This document shows, one piece after another, positions 1-7,484 of a DNA stretch of 11,151 bases; the stretch's first letter is position 1, and every line of letters begins with the position of its first letter. The stretch is from JAAZMF01 sp036786445 (GTDB taxonomy: Bacteria > Bacillota > Limnochordia > DTU087): positions 1 to 11,151 of the forward strand of contig DAIQRD010000083.1 of NCBI GenBank assembly GCA_036786445.1. Reading direction: 5' to 3'. The notes beneath the pieces were generated by a model. That model made no database searches. It was not told the origin of the DNA and saw only the letters and a program-made list of their open reading frames with translations. Both the position numbers and the translations under genes were made by a program.

Positions 1-38
1 TTGCTGTTAAGATTCTGTTTCTGCCCTGCGGCTTTATG

Positions 39-67
39 ATAATACCATGCCTGTACACGGCTGTCAA
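39..67 (-). promoter_or_regulatory. Near-consensus sigma-A promoter reading off the left edge
   Basis: On the minus strand a perfect TTGACA (62-67) and TATTAT (39-44, five of six) are separated by exactly 17 bases, with TGG before the -10 giving the TGN extension. Transcription would start near 32 and run toward position 1. The driven gene is outside the window. Between this promoter and the yunB stop (68-137) I see no gene and no clear intrinsic terminator. Confidence 0.82.
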
Positions 68-137
68 CCCCGTGGGAACTGCCAAATCGGGGACCAGCAG
101 ACTGCCTGGACCACCTCACTAAGCCTTGCCAAGTTTA

Positions 138-854
138 CTAGGGAAGACTCGTGTAAATCCCTTTTTCCAGTTCTCTTAAGTCGGGTTTCCAGTTTAGATA
201 AACTTGCGGCACATCCCCCACTATCCATTGCTCTACTATGGGTACAGCACTAGATACCTGAATATCCTTTTCCACCAGAGGTACAACGATCCGCACTGTT
301 GTCCTTACGTCTAGATAGATCCGGTAGAATGTCTGGTTGATCCCTTTTTCCAGAAATTCAATGCGGGGAATCGTGTCAACTGCCCCCACAGGTATGATCT
401 TCACCGGGATGGGAGGCCCATATCCTGCCAAAACATCGATTCCGGTCAACTGCCCCAAGGGCACCGGGATCTCTTCATTGGCTGTAGTGTTGATGGCACT
501 TTGGATCCTATTAGTTAAATTGGAGACAATACCGTTGATCTTCCCCCATTCAAAACTCACCCCGACAATGCGTCCTGATACATCGTTCTGGAAATACACC
601 AATTGAGACGAATCAATGCCAGCCACCATGATTGATTGGATAGCATTATTAATCGCCCGGGTAGCTATATTGACTCCCCGCTGCTCTGCCCAACGCTGCA
701 CAACTGGGCGAATCCGCAGATCTATATACCACGAAGCAACAACAGAAGAAACGATCAAGAAGAATAGCAGTAAGCTCAAAATCACCTTTAGCTCCTGCCA
801 ATAGCTTCTTTGCACTGGATGCTTAAGCCCTGGCCGCCAACGATTTCGCACCAT
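138..854 (-). CDS. yunB: Sporulation protein YunB
   Basis: The 238 residues match the YunB family, which is found in endospore formers. In B. subtilis yunB belongs to the mother-cell sigma-E regulon and mutants sporulate poorly; the biochemical role is unknown. A basic N-terminus is followed by one membrane segment (about 23-43), so most of the protein should lie outside the cytoplasm or in the intermembrane space of the forespore. Family features visible are the INNAI helix (about 68-73), the IPVPLGQLTGIDVLAGYGPPIPV block (about 129-151), EKGINQTFYRIYLDV (about 169-183) and the C-terminal IVGDVPQVYLNW. It ends with tandem stops TAG TAA. I see no clear sigma-E promoter in the 129 bases after tyrS, so cotranscription with tyrS is possible. 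The best indication of lifestyle in the window is this gene. Confidence 0.9.
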   Translation of the reverse strand: MVRNRWRPGLKHPVQRSYWQELKVILSLLLFFLIVSSVVASWYIDLRIRPVVQRWAEQRGVNIATRAINNAIQSIMVAGIDSSQLVYFQNDVSGRIVGVSFEWGKINGIVSNLTNRIQSAINTTANEEIPVPLGQLTGIDVLAGYGPPIPVKIIPVGAVDTIPRIEFLEKGINQTFYRIYLDVRTTVRIVVPLVEKDIQVSSAVPIVEQWIVGDVPQVYLNWKPDLRELEKGIYTSLP

Positions 855-860
855 GGATCA

Positions 861-866
861 CCACCT
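861..866 (-). promoter_or_regulatory. Ribosome binding site of yunB
   Basis: AGGTGG on the minus strand lies 6 bases before the ATG at 854. It is a moderate Shine-Dalgarno match and supports that start. Confidence 0.55.
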
Positions 867-933
867 AGCTCCGGTACTCATGTATATTCCAGTGTAGCCG
901 GTTTTCATGCCCGATGGCTAGATGTATCCTATG

Positions 934-972
934 CCAACGACGGCAAAGAGCCGAGCCCCTTGCCGTCGTTGG
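934..972. repeat. 13-bp perfect inverted repeat (possible terminator) between tyrS and yunB
   Basis: The arms CCAACGACGGCAA (934-946) and TTGCCGTCGTTGG (960-972) are exact reverse complements around a 13-base GC-rich loop. Allowing one bulged G lets the stem extend to 932-975. It starts 11 bases after the tyrS stop, where a terminator is expected. On the gene-bearing minus strand no T-run follows it (CATAGG). The run TTTTT lies on the plus-strand side (978-982). It may pause or protect the tyrS transcript, or terminate antisense transcription. Confidence 0.7.
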
Positions 973-983
973 GCAGCTTTTTG

Positions 984-2219
984 CTAAGCTAAGGTCACCC
1001 TGGCAAACCGCCGTTTACCGATTTGCACAACCGCGCCAGCTTCCGCCAGCCAATCTAGTTCAGCATTATCCATGATCTCCCCGTTGACCCGAACGCCTCC
1101 TTGCTGAATCAGGCGGCGCCCTTCCCCATTTGACGAAGCCAATCCCGCCTGCACCAAGAGTCGGGGCAACCAGATCCTACCATCCTCCAAATCCCCCGGA
1201 GCAAGCCGGACTTCTGGAATATCTTCAGGTATCTGGTTCTCCCTAAACACCCGATCAAACTCAGCCTCTGCCTCCAATGCTGCATCTGCATTGTGAAAGC
1301 GCTCTACTATCTTACGGGCCAGATACCGCTTAACATCCCGGGGATGCAACTGGCCATCATTAAGCTGCAGCTCTATTTCCTTCAGTTCATCCATGGGTAC
1401 TGTAGTTACCAGCTCAAAGTACATCATCATCAACTCATCCGACAGCGACATGGTCTTGCCATACATCTCACTGGCAGGCTCTTTGATTCCGATATAGTTG
1501 CCCAAGCTCTTGCTCATTTTTTCTTTGCCATCGAGTCCAAGCAAGAGTGGATTACACACTCCTACCTGGGGCTCCAAGCCCTGATTCCTCTGTAAGTCTC
1601 TTCCCACCAGAATATTGAACTTCTGGTCGATGCCACCTAACTCAACGTCCGCTTCAATGGCTGTTGAGTCATATCCCTGCATAAGAGGGTAGATCATCTC
1701 ATGCAGACTCAAGGGAATTTGGTTCTGAAAGCGATGGGAGAAATCCTCTCGCTCCATCATCTGGGCGAGGGTCATCTGGGACATGAGCGAGATGACATCC
1801 TGGAAGGTCATTTTGCTGAGCCATTGGCCATTGTAAACTACACGGGTTTTCTGTGGATCAAGGATCCCTGAAATCTGCTCCTCATAGGTTCGGCAGTTCT
1901 CTAGAACCTGCTCATGGGTAAGCTGTGGTCTAGTTTTGTCTCGACCTGAAGGGTCTCCCACCATAGCGGTATAATCACCGATAATCAATATCGCCTCATG
2001 GCCAAGCTCCTGGAACTGTCTCAATTTCAGGACAGGTATGACGTGCCCAAGATGTAGATCAGCCCCGGTAGGATCTACCCCTAGTTTGATTTTCAAAGGC
2101 CTGCCTGTCCCACGGGATTTCTTAAGTTTCTCAATGAGTTCTTCCTCTGGGAAGATCTCTTCAGTACCCCGCTTGAGCAGTGCTAGTTCTTCTTCCAATG
2201 ACAGATCTTGGTGTGGCAT
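984..2219 (-). CDS. tyrS: Tyrosyl-tRNA synthetase (TyrZ-like subtype)
   Basis: This 411-residue class I synthetase activates tyrosine with ATP and charges tRNA-Tyr in the cytoplasm. Numbered from ATG 2219, it has the HIGH-type signature HLGH (56-59) within GVDPTGADLHLGH, the KMSKS loop (234-238) and a C-terminal S4 RNA-binding domain (about 349-411). The GVDPT..DLHLGH wording and the length resemble the B. subtilis TyrZ subtype rather than TyrS, whose motif is CGFDPT. The open frame extends upstream to 2267, but those 16 codons overlap the T-box terminator and have no ribosome binding site, so I reject that start. The gene has its own promoter and is regulated by transcription antitermination in response to uncharged tRNA-Tyr. 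An inverted repeat and yunB follow. Confidence 0.96.
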   Translation of the reverse strand: MPHQDLSLEEELALLKRGTEEIFPEEELIEKLKKSRGTGRPLKIKLGVDPTGADLHLGHVIPVLKLRQFQELGHEAILIIGDYTAMVGDPSGRDKTRPQLTHEQVLENCRTYEEQISGILDPQKTRVVYNGQWLSKMTFQDVISLMSQMTLAQMMEREDFSHRFQNQIPLSLHEMIYPLMQGYDSTAIEADVELGGIDQKFNILVGRDLQRNQGLEPQVGVCNPLLLGLDGKEKMSKSLGNYIGIKEPASEMYGKTMSLSDELMMMYFELVTTVPMDELKEIELQLNDGQLHPRDVKRYLARKIVERFHNADAALEAEAEFDRVFRENQIPEDIPEVRLAPGDLEDGRIWLPRLLVQAGLASSNGEGRRLIQQGGVRVNGEIMDNAELDWLAEAGAVVQIGKRRFARVTLA

Positions 2220-2226
2220 GTTCATG

Positions 2227-2234
2227 CTCCTCTC
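2227..2234 (-). promoter_or_regulatory. Ribosome binding site deciding the tyrS start
   Basis: GAGAGGAG on the minus strand lies 7 bases before the ATG at 2219. It is only one base before an in-frame ATG at 2225, and it lies inside the longer reading frame that opens at 2267. It therefore selects ATG 2219 as the start. Confidence 0.8.
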
Positions 2235-2253
2235 TTGCTTACGAATAGGATCC

Positions 2254-2286
2254 AAAAAACCTCCCATCCTTTAGGGACGAGAGGTT
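2254..2286 (-). terminator. T-box regulated intrinsic terminator upstream of tyrS
   Basis: The minus strand forms a 12-base-pair stem with two G-U pairs (arms 2275-2286 and 2258-2269) around the loop CTAAA, followed by TTTTTT (2254-2259, the last two overlapping the arm). Its 5' arm directly follows the T-box sequence, so it competes with the antiterminator. Confidence 0.9.
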
Positions 2287-2557
2287 ACCCGCGGTACCAC
2301 CCTACTTAAGCAGTTATCAAGGCTGAAAGAGACTTTCGCCTTACGAAAACTGCTTCGCTTACGCCGATAACGGTGGCTGCCGTCCCCACCTACTGACCCG
2401 CACTGTAGTTGTGCGTTGTTTGGCAGAGAAGCTCCCAAGTGTATTTCGCACTGCCCGGGCATCGGTTTCCACCATCCACCGACTCTCTGTAGCCTAGGTC
2501 AATGCTACTCTCTCTTTCACAGCTTTTGCTCGCTAGTCTCATGATCAGACAACTTTG
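2254..2557 (-). promoter_or_regulatory. Tyrosine T-box leader (riboswitch) controlling tyrS
   Basis: The leader of about 300 bases carries the hallmarks of a T-box that reads uncharged tRNA-Tyr. The conserved T-box sequence AGGGTGGTACCGCGG lies at 2289-2303. Its UGGU is complementary to a tRNA acceptor end ACCA, as expected for tRNA-Tyr with discriminator A. Stem I shows the AGAGAG...GGTGGAAACCG pattern (about 2464-2490). A UAC tyrosine codon followed by A sits in the expected specifier-loop context GCGAAATACAC (TAC at 2441-2443), with an AGTA motif on the 5' side near 2507-2510. When uncharged tRNA binds, the antiterminator forms and tyrS is expressed; otherwise the terminator at 2254-2286 forms. 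The tyrosine assignment comes from both the codon and the downstream gene. Confidence 0.93.
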
Positions 2558-2563
2558 CTTTAG

Positions 2564-2592
2564 ATTGTAGCATACTGCTTAAGCAATAGCAA
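2564..2592 (-). promoter_or_regulatory. Promoter of the tyrS T-box transcript
   Basis: On the minus strand, TTGCTA (2587-2592) and TACAAT (2564-2569) are separated by 17 bases, and TGC directly precedes the -10, giving an extended element. This fits sigma-A. Transcription would start near 2557, just before the T-box Stem I. Confidence 0.75.
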
Positions 2593-2631
2593 CAGCACCG
2601 CGATCCTTTTCATCCTCTTGACAAGTTCGTG

Positions 2632-4911
2632 CTACAAGCCAAAGGCATCTTTCAGCTGCTGCAGTGCTTTCTTGGTGTCTTCAACGACTCCCTCTGAGCC
2701 ATTGCCCTCAGGCTCAGGTGCCTCACTGGTCTGCGGAGCAGAGGTTGCCGGTATATCTAGCTGTGGTGCCCCGCTCCCCTCTACCGCATCCTTTGGTTGA
2801 GTGTGCGCGGGAGCCTTTTCCAAGCCTTCACCAGGCTGTGGCTTTATATCAGCGTCCTTTTCCGGCGGACCCAAGAATATGTCCTTCAGATGATCCATCA
2901 ATGTCTTGGCTCGGGGAGAGTATTCTTTTGGTTCGGTACCTGCTATAAAGGACTCATAACGCATTTCTGCTTCCGGTATGGTACCGTTCTTGCGAGCCAA
3001 AAGCCCCGTCTTTGTGTCGATTAGTATGCTATCTACGATACCATCGGGCTTCGCAAAGTCCTCTATGGGCTGATCTTGCAGAGCGCGCCGCATAAAGCGG
3101 CCCCAGATATCGGCTGCGTTCCAGCTACCATAGCGTACACCCTTATACACCATCTCTTGGCTCTGCTCATCATCACCCATCCAGACTGTCGTCACCAAGC
3201 TAGGTGTATAGCCAATAAACCAACCATTGGTATAGCTTTGAGCTGTACCGGTCTTGCCGGCAGCCGGCCGACCAATTTTGGCTTGTTTCCCTGTACCACT
3301 CTCAATAACACCCCGTAGCATATCATTCATTAGGTAAGCCGTCTGTTCACTCAAGACCACTTGGCGCCGAGGCTTATGCTGTTCTAGAATGATCCCATCC
3401 GAATCGACGACCTTGATGATAGCTGTGGGAGCCACCCACACTCCTTGATTGGCAAAGACACCATAGGCCGATGTCATTTCCAGTACAGTTGTCCCCCGAG
3501 TCAGGCCTCCTAGTGCCAAGGGTGCCAAACCAAGATCATTGTACCGTCCCTCTTCAACCAAGGTGGTGATACCCATATCTTTGGCTAGTTTAATGACGTT
3601 TTTTATTCCCACTTGATCCAGCAACTTGATCGCAACGATATTGATAGAATCCTCCAGAGCATCTCTTAGCGTGAGCGGACCCCTATGGTCTCTGTGGTAG
3701 TTTTGAGGAGCCCATTTCTCCCCAGTAGCCATCACATACTCAATGGGCTCATCGACAATCACAGTGGCCGGAGTGTATCCCTGTTCCAATGCCACGGTGT
3801 AGATAAATGGCTTCATGGCCGAGCCCGGCTGTCGCCTAGCTAGAACCGCCCTATTGAATTTATCTTCACCCCTACCGCCCACCATAGCTCGAATATAGCC
3901 CGTCTGAGCTTCCATGGCCACTAAGGCACCTTGTGGTTGCTGTAAACCGTTCTTATCTACTGAACCGACAGGCAGCCCCTTGAGCAACTCCTCTTCAGCA
4001 ATCCGCTGCATATCCATGTCAAGGGATGTGTAGATCTCCAGACCTCCACCGAAAACCAGTTCTTCCCCATATCGCTCTAGGAGCTGCTGCACAACATAAT
4101 CAATGAAATACTGGGCAATCCGTTCCCGAGGTTGGCGCTGCACCAACTGAATAGGAGTATCCTTAGCAGCTTGAGCGTCTGCCTCTGTAATGTACCCCAA
4201 TTGTGCCATCCGACCCAAAATCCAATTACGACGACGCATAGCCGCTTCTGGATAGGAGATGGGACTGAGGTACACAGGACTATTGGGGACTGCCGCCAAT
4301 AGAGCTGCTTCAGCTAGATTTATGTCTTCGACGTTCTTGCCAAAATACAGTTCCGATGCGGCCTGTGCTCCATAGGTTCCATGACCGAAATTAATCAAAT
4401 TAAGATAGGCCTCGAAAATCTCATCTTTAGAGTATTTCCGTTCGATCTGAATCGCCCATAGTACTTCCTGCAATTTTCGGGAAAACAGCTTTTTCTGGGT
4501 GAGAAAAGCAGTCCTAGCCAACTGCTGAGTGATGGTGCTCCCACCTTGCACTTTGGCCCGTGCTCGAATATCCACCCATATGGCTCTAGCAATCGACGTA
4601 AAATCTATACCATGGTGTTCATAGAAACCATCATCTTCTGCGGCCAATACTGCATCTTTAAGATGCTTGGGTATCTGATCAATCCCGACTTTCACCCGAT
4701 TCTCCTTATAGAGCTTGGTCAGGACTTCGCCATTAGCATCATACACATAGCTGGTCAGTCTGGGAGAAAACTCCACCTCAGCCAAGGAAGGAGCACTCTT
4801 CAGGAACCCAGCGAAAATACCTAAGCCAGCACCGACAAGAATAGATAGAATAAATACAGTAACGATTAACAGTCGGCGCTTGCGTCCTTGAAATACACCT
4901 GCCACTTTCAT
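2632..4911 (-). CDS. Class A penicillin-binding protein (PBP1A-type glycosyltransferase/transpeptidase)
   Basis: This 759-residue bifunctional enzyme polymerises lipid II into glycan strands and cross-links the stem peptides outside the membrane. A basic cytoplasmic start (GRKRR, 9-13) precedes one transmembrane segment (about 14-36). The GT51 domain (about 55-235) has the catalytic E92 in AAEDDGFYEHHG and the GGSTITQQLA motif at 123-132. The transpeptidase domain (about 325-610) has all three penicillin-binding motifs: S364-A-M-K367, S422-I-N424 and K553-T-G555. Residues from about 660 form a Pro/Glu/Ala-rich, probably disordered tail ending in a short helical stretch (EDTKKALQQLKDAFGL). Such tails vary between species. 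The gene likely shares the mutS2 transcript. No clear terminator follows before the tyrS promoter 40 bases downstream, so readthrough into the T-box leader is possible. Confidence 0.95.
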   Translation of the reverse strand: MKVAGVFQGRKRRLLIVTVFILSILVGAGLGIFAGFLKSAPSLAEVEFSPRLTSYVYDANGEVLTKLYKENRVKVGIDQIPKHLKDAVLAAEDDGFYEHHGIDFTSIARAIWVDIRARAKVQGGSTITQQLARTAFLTQKKLFSRKLQEVLWAIQIERKYSKDEIFEAYLNLINFGHGTYGAQAASELYFGKNVEDINLAEAALLAAVPNSPVYLSPISYPEAAMRRRNWILGRMAQLGYITEADAQAAKDTPIQLVQRQPRERIAQYFIDYVVQQLLERYGEELVFGGGLEIYTSLDMDMQRIAEEELLKGLPVGSVDKNGLQQPQGALVAMEAQTGYIRAMVGGRGEDKFNRAVLARRQPGSAMKPFIYTVALEQGYTPATVIVDEPIEYVMATGEKWAPQNYHRDHRGPLTLRDALEDSINIVAIKLLDQVGIKNVIKLAKDMGITTLVEEGRYNDLGLAPLALGGLTRGTTVLEMTSAYGVFANQGVWVAPTAIIKVVDSDGIILEQHKPRRQVVLSEQTAYLMNDMLRGVIESGTGKQAKIGRPAAGKTGTAQSYTNGWFIGYTPSLVTTVWMGDDEQSQEMVYKGVRYGSWNAADIWGRFMRRALQDQPIEDFAKPDGIVDSILIDTKTGLLARKNGTIPEAEMRYESFIAGTEPKEYSPRAKTLMDHLKDIFLGPPEKDADIKPQPGEGLEKAPAHTQPKDAVEGSGAPQLDIPATSAPQTSEAPEPEGNGSEGVVEDTKKALQQLKDAFGL

Positions 4912-4919
4912 TCCCCCTT

Positions 4920-4923
4920 TCCT
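4920..4923 (-). promoter_or_regulatory. Ribosome binding site of the PBP1A gene
   Basis: AGGA lies 8 bases before the ATG at 4911. A GGGGG run (4913-4917) lies closer but is only one base from the start codon, too near to be the functional site on its own. The 48-base gap after mutS2 has no visible terminator or promoter. Confidence 0.45.
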
Positions 4924-4959
4924 GACCTAGTCCAACGATGGCGGGAGATACTTCTCGTT

Positions 4960-7308
4960 CTACCCAAGCTCTGCCACTGTTACCCCATCGCCACCCTCAC
5001 CAGGTCCACCCAACCGCAAGGCTTTGACTTGGGGATGGGCTTCAAGCTGGGAGCGAATTGCTGAGCGCAATGCCCCCGTACCCTTGCCATGAATGAGCCT
5101 ACATCTAGGTAAGCCCGCCAAAAGAGCATCATCGAGATATTTGTCTACCATGTTGACTGCTTCTTCCACAGTCATTCCCCTCAAATCAAGCTCACTGGAA
5201 ATAATCGCCGCTTTACTTGTCTGTAGATGAACGCCACTCCGGGGGCCTCGCTCACCTGCAGCTTCATCTGTTGGAGTCAGTTCCTCCATTGGCAAAGCAA
5301 CTCGTAGGGCCCCAACTTGCACCAGTGCCTCTCCTCCCATGGTTAGCTCCAATACCTGACCTCTCTGTTTCAGCTTGTGGAGATAAACGAAACTACCTGG
5401 TGTCAGTGCTCTTGGTGAGATGGAAGTCAACTTGGGAGTATCAGGTTGCTTGATACTCACTAAGGACTGCTTTTTCTCTTCTAACATAGTGCGAACCTCT
5501 CGAGCAACCCCTTCGCGCTGGCTTCTTTCAGCATTACGCAGTTGGCCCAAGAGCTCATCTGCGTCACTCTTGGCTTGCTTCAGTACATCCGCCGCTTCTT
5601 GACGGGCAATTGCCAAGATTTCTTCTTTTTCCCTCTCCAAATCAGACACACGTTTCTCGTACTTGTCTCTTTCGGATTCTACTTGAAAACGGATGCGTTC
5701 GGCAACTGTGCGTTCGTGAGTAGCCCTCCGCCGGTTCTCCTCCATGTCTTGAATCATATCGTCAATGCGAATATCTTCTTGAGTCAAATGAGCTTTGGCT
5801 AGATCAATCACATCTTCCCTAAGGCCCAAGCGGCTAGCGATGGCAAAGGCATTGCTGCGTCCGGGCAGGCCAATCTCCAATTCGTACGTGGGCCGCAGTG
5901 TTTCCACGTCAAACTGGACAGAGGCATTCTCCAGCCCCTCGGTCATATAGGCAAATGCCTTTAATTCAGAGTAGTGAGTTGTGGCAATGGTCCGGCATCC
6001 ATGGCTATGAAACCACTGCAACAAAGCCATGGCCAAGGCAGCCCCCTCCGTGGGATCAGTGCCGGCCCCTAGTTCATCTAAAAGGACGAGGGAGCCCCCA
6101 TCGGCCTTATCCAAAATCCGCACAATATTGGCCATGTGGGAGGAAAAAGTACTCAGGTTTTGTTCTATGCTTTGCTCATCCCCGATATCCGCGAATATTT
6201 GGGAAAAGACATTGATCTCTGTTCCTTTATCACTGGGAACATGCAGACCTGCTTGAAACATCAGAGTCAACAGCCCTACAGTCTTCAATGCCACTGTCTT
6301 ACCACCTGTATTCGGCCCGGTGATGACTAGGGTGTTAAACTCTCTCCCTAGCCAAACATCCAGAGGCACCACTTCGCCCTTTAGCAAAGGGTGACGGCCT
6401 GCGCGGATATCTAGATAGCCATCGGTCCGCAATCGGGGCCGGACAGCCCTTTGCTGAGCTGCCAAATACGCCTTAGCAAAAATGAAATCCAGCCTTCCCA
6501 AAGTCTCCACTGAAATCAAGAGTTCTCTCGCCTGATTGCTCACAGCGAGAGTCAGCTGACGCAATATCCGTTCAATCTCCTCATTTTCCTCTGCTTCTAG
6601 CTGGCGGAGTTGATTATTAATCTCCACCACGGCTGCGGGCTCCACAAAAAGGGTGGCTCCTGAGCCGGACTGATCGTGGACCAAGCCGGGAAGCAGGCCC
6701 TTAAACTCGGCTTTTACAGGTACGACGTATCTACCATTTCGCAAGGTAATGATGGCATCCTGTAGCACCTTCTGGTAGCGTACATTGTGAATAATGGAAT
6801 CCAACTTCTCCCGAATTCTGCCCTGAAAGCTGTGCATCCGGTTCCTAATAGAGCGCAAGGCATCGCTGGCCGAATCCAATATATCCCCATCATCCCCAAT
6901 ACACGCCTCAATGCGCTCACGTAGAGGCAAAGCTGGCTGTAGCCTTTGGGCTAACTCGGCCAACTGCGATTCAGCCTCAGCTTTTTCCAGCAGAAAGCGG
7001 CGGGCCTGACTTGTGCCATACAAGGTAGAGGCAATGTCCAGTAGATCCGCGGGCGATAATATAGATCCCATTTCCGACCTTCTTAGGGACTGACGAATAT
7101 CTCGCACCCCTCCTAAAGGCAAACCGCCTTCCCGATCCACTAAGGCCAAGGCTTCAGCTGTCTCTCCCTGACGAGCCTCGATGATCTCTGGATCGGATGA
7201 GGGTACTAGCCAAAGAGCTCGCTCCCGCCCGAGAGTAAAAGCGGTATGGGACGCCAGCTGCTGGCGAACCTTATCAAATTCCAAGATGTGCAAGGTTTTC
7301 TTATCCAT
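4960..7308 (-). CDS. mutS2: Endonuclease MutS2
   Basis: This 782-residue MutS paralogue lacks the mismatch-recognition domains of MutS and carries a C-terminal Smr nuclease domain. Family members bind branched DNA and suppress homologous recombination in some bacteria; in others they act on collided ribosomes and rescue translation. Visible parts, numbered from the ATG at 7308, are a lever/core region (about 1-300), Walker A GPNTGGKT (331-338), a Walker B region with LLDELGAGTDP (about 409-419), a long charged coiled coil (about 511-616), a small beta domain (about 630-680), and Smr with LDLRG (707-711) and HGKGTG (740-745). A GTG at 7320 would add four residues, but MDKKTLHILEFDKV fits the family start and AGGCGGTG lies about nine bases before the ATG. 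It precedes the PBP gene by 48 bases and is probably cotranscribed with it. Confidence 0.94.
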   Translation of the reverse strand: MDKKTLHILEFDKVRQQLASHTAFTLGRERALWLVPSSDPEIIEARQGETAEALALVDREGGLPLGGVRDIRQSLRRSEMGSILSPADLLDIASTLYGTSQARRFLLEKAEAESQLAELAQRLQPALPLRERIEACIGDDGDILDSASDALRSIRNRMHSFQGRIREKLDSIIHNVRYQKVLQDAIITLRNGRYVVPVKAEFKGLLPGLVHDQSGSGATLFVEPAAVVEINNQLRQLEAEENEEIERILRQLTLAVSNQARELLISVETLGRLDFIFAKAYLAAQQRAVRPRLRTDGYLDIRAGRHPLLKGEVVPLDVWLGREFNTLVITGPNTGGKTVALKTVGLLTLMFQAGLHVPSDKGTEINVFSQIFADIGDEQSIEQNLSTFSSHMANIVRILDKADGGSLVLLDELGAGTDPTEGAALAMALLQWFHSHGCRTIATTHYSELKAFAYMTEGLENASVQFDVETLRPTYELEIGLPGRSNAFAIASRLGLREDVIDLAKAHLTQEDIRIDDMIQDMEENRRRATHERTVAERIRFQVESERDKYEKRVSDLEREKEEILAIARQEAADVLKQAKSDADELLGQLRNAERSQREGVAREVRTMLEEKKQSLVSIKQPDTPKLTSISPRALTPGSFVYLHKLKQRGQVLELTMGGEALVQVGALRVALPMEELTPTDEAAGERGPRSGVHLQTSKAAIISSELDLRGMTVEEAVNMVDKYLDDALLAGLPRCRLIHGKGTGALRSAIRSQLEAHPQVKALRLGGPGEGGDGVTVAELG

Positions 7309-7364
7309 TGGATAGGGCACCGCCTATGTGGTGACAAACCACCTTTGCTTTCTATCACGTGTTA

Positions 7365-7373
7365 ATTATAGCA
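7365..7373 (-). promoter_or_regulatory. Extended -10 promoter for mutS2
   Basis: The minus strand reads TGCTATAAT: a perfect TATAAT -10 with the TGN extension. The hexamer 17 bases upstream (TGTCAA) is a poor -35, which extended -10 promoters tolerate. Initiation is expected near 7358, about 50 bases before the mutS2 ATG. It lies right after the amidase terminator, so mutS2 starts its own unit. A small hairpin (stem GTGGT/ACCAC, 7328-7342) lies in the leader. Confidence 0.7.
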
Positions 7374-7435
7374 GAAAGACGGCTATATTGACACTCCCCA
7401 AGCCTAAAGGCGGAGACCCTACTCAACTCTTGCGA

Positions 7436-7465
7436 CCCAAAAAGAGGCACCTCATAGTGCCTCTT
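7436..7465 (-). terminator. Intrinsic terminator after the amidase gene
   Basis: On the minus strand a perfect 9-base-pair stem (AAGAGGCAC / GTGCCTCTT, arms 7457-7465 and 7442-7450) with a six-base loop is followed by TTTTT. It begins 20 bases past the amidase stop. It separates the amidase unit from the mutS2 promoter. Confidence 0.85.
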
Positions 7466-7484
7466 GCCGGGTTCCACCCTCTCA

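Noticed and set aside
68..137. Possible terminator after yunB using CCAG/CTGG.
   Set aside because: The stem is four base pairs with mismatches inside and no T-run follows.
855..933. Possible sporulation sigma-factor promoter before yunB (GCATG with TATACATG).
   Set aside because: The spacing and the second element fit neither sigma-E nor sigma-G well; matches were no better than expected by chance.
2220..2267. An upstream in-frame ATG at 2267 that would give tyrosyl-tRNA synthetase 16 extra residues.
   Set aside because: These codons overlap the T-box terminator stem and T-run and have no ribosome binding site, while GAGAGGAG is correctly spaced for the ATG at 2219.
2560..2613. A 17-residue minus-strand reading frame with a hydrophobic, signal-peptide-like sequence after the PBP gene.
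   Set aside because: It overlaps the tyrS promoter, its purine-rich stretch touches the ATG without spacing, and it has no downstream protein.
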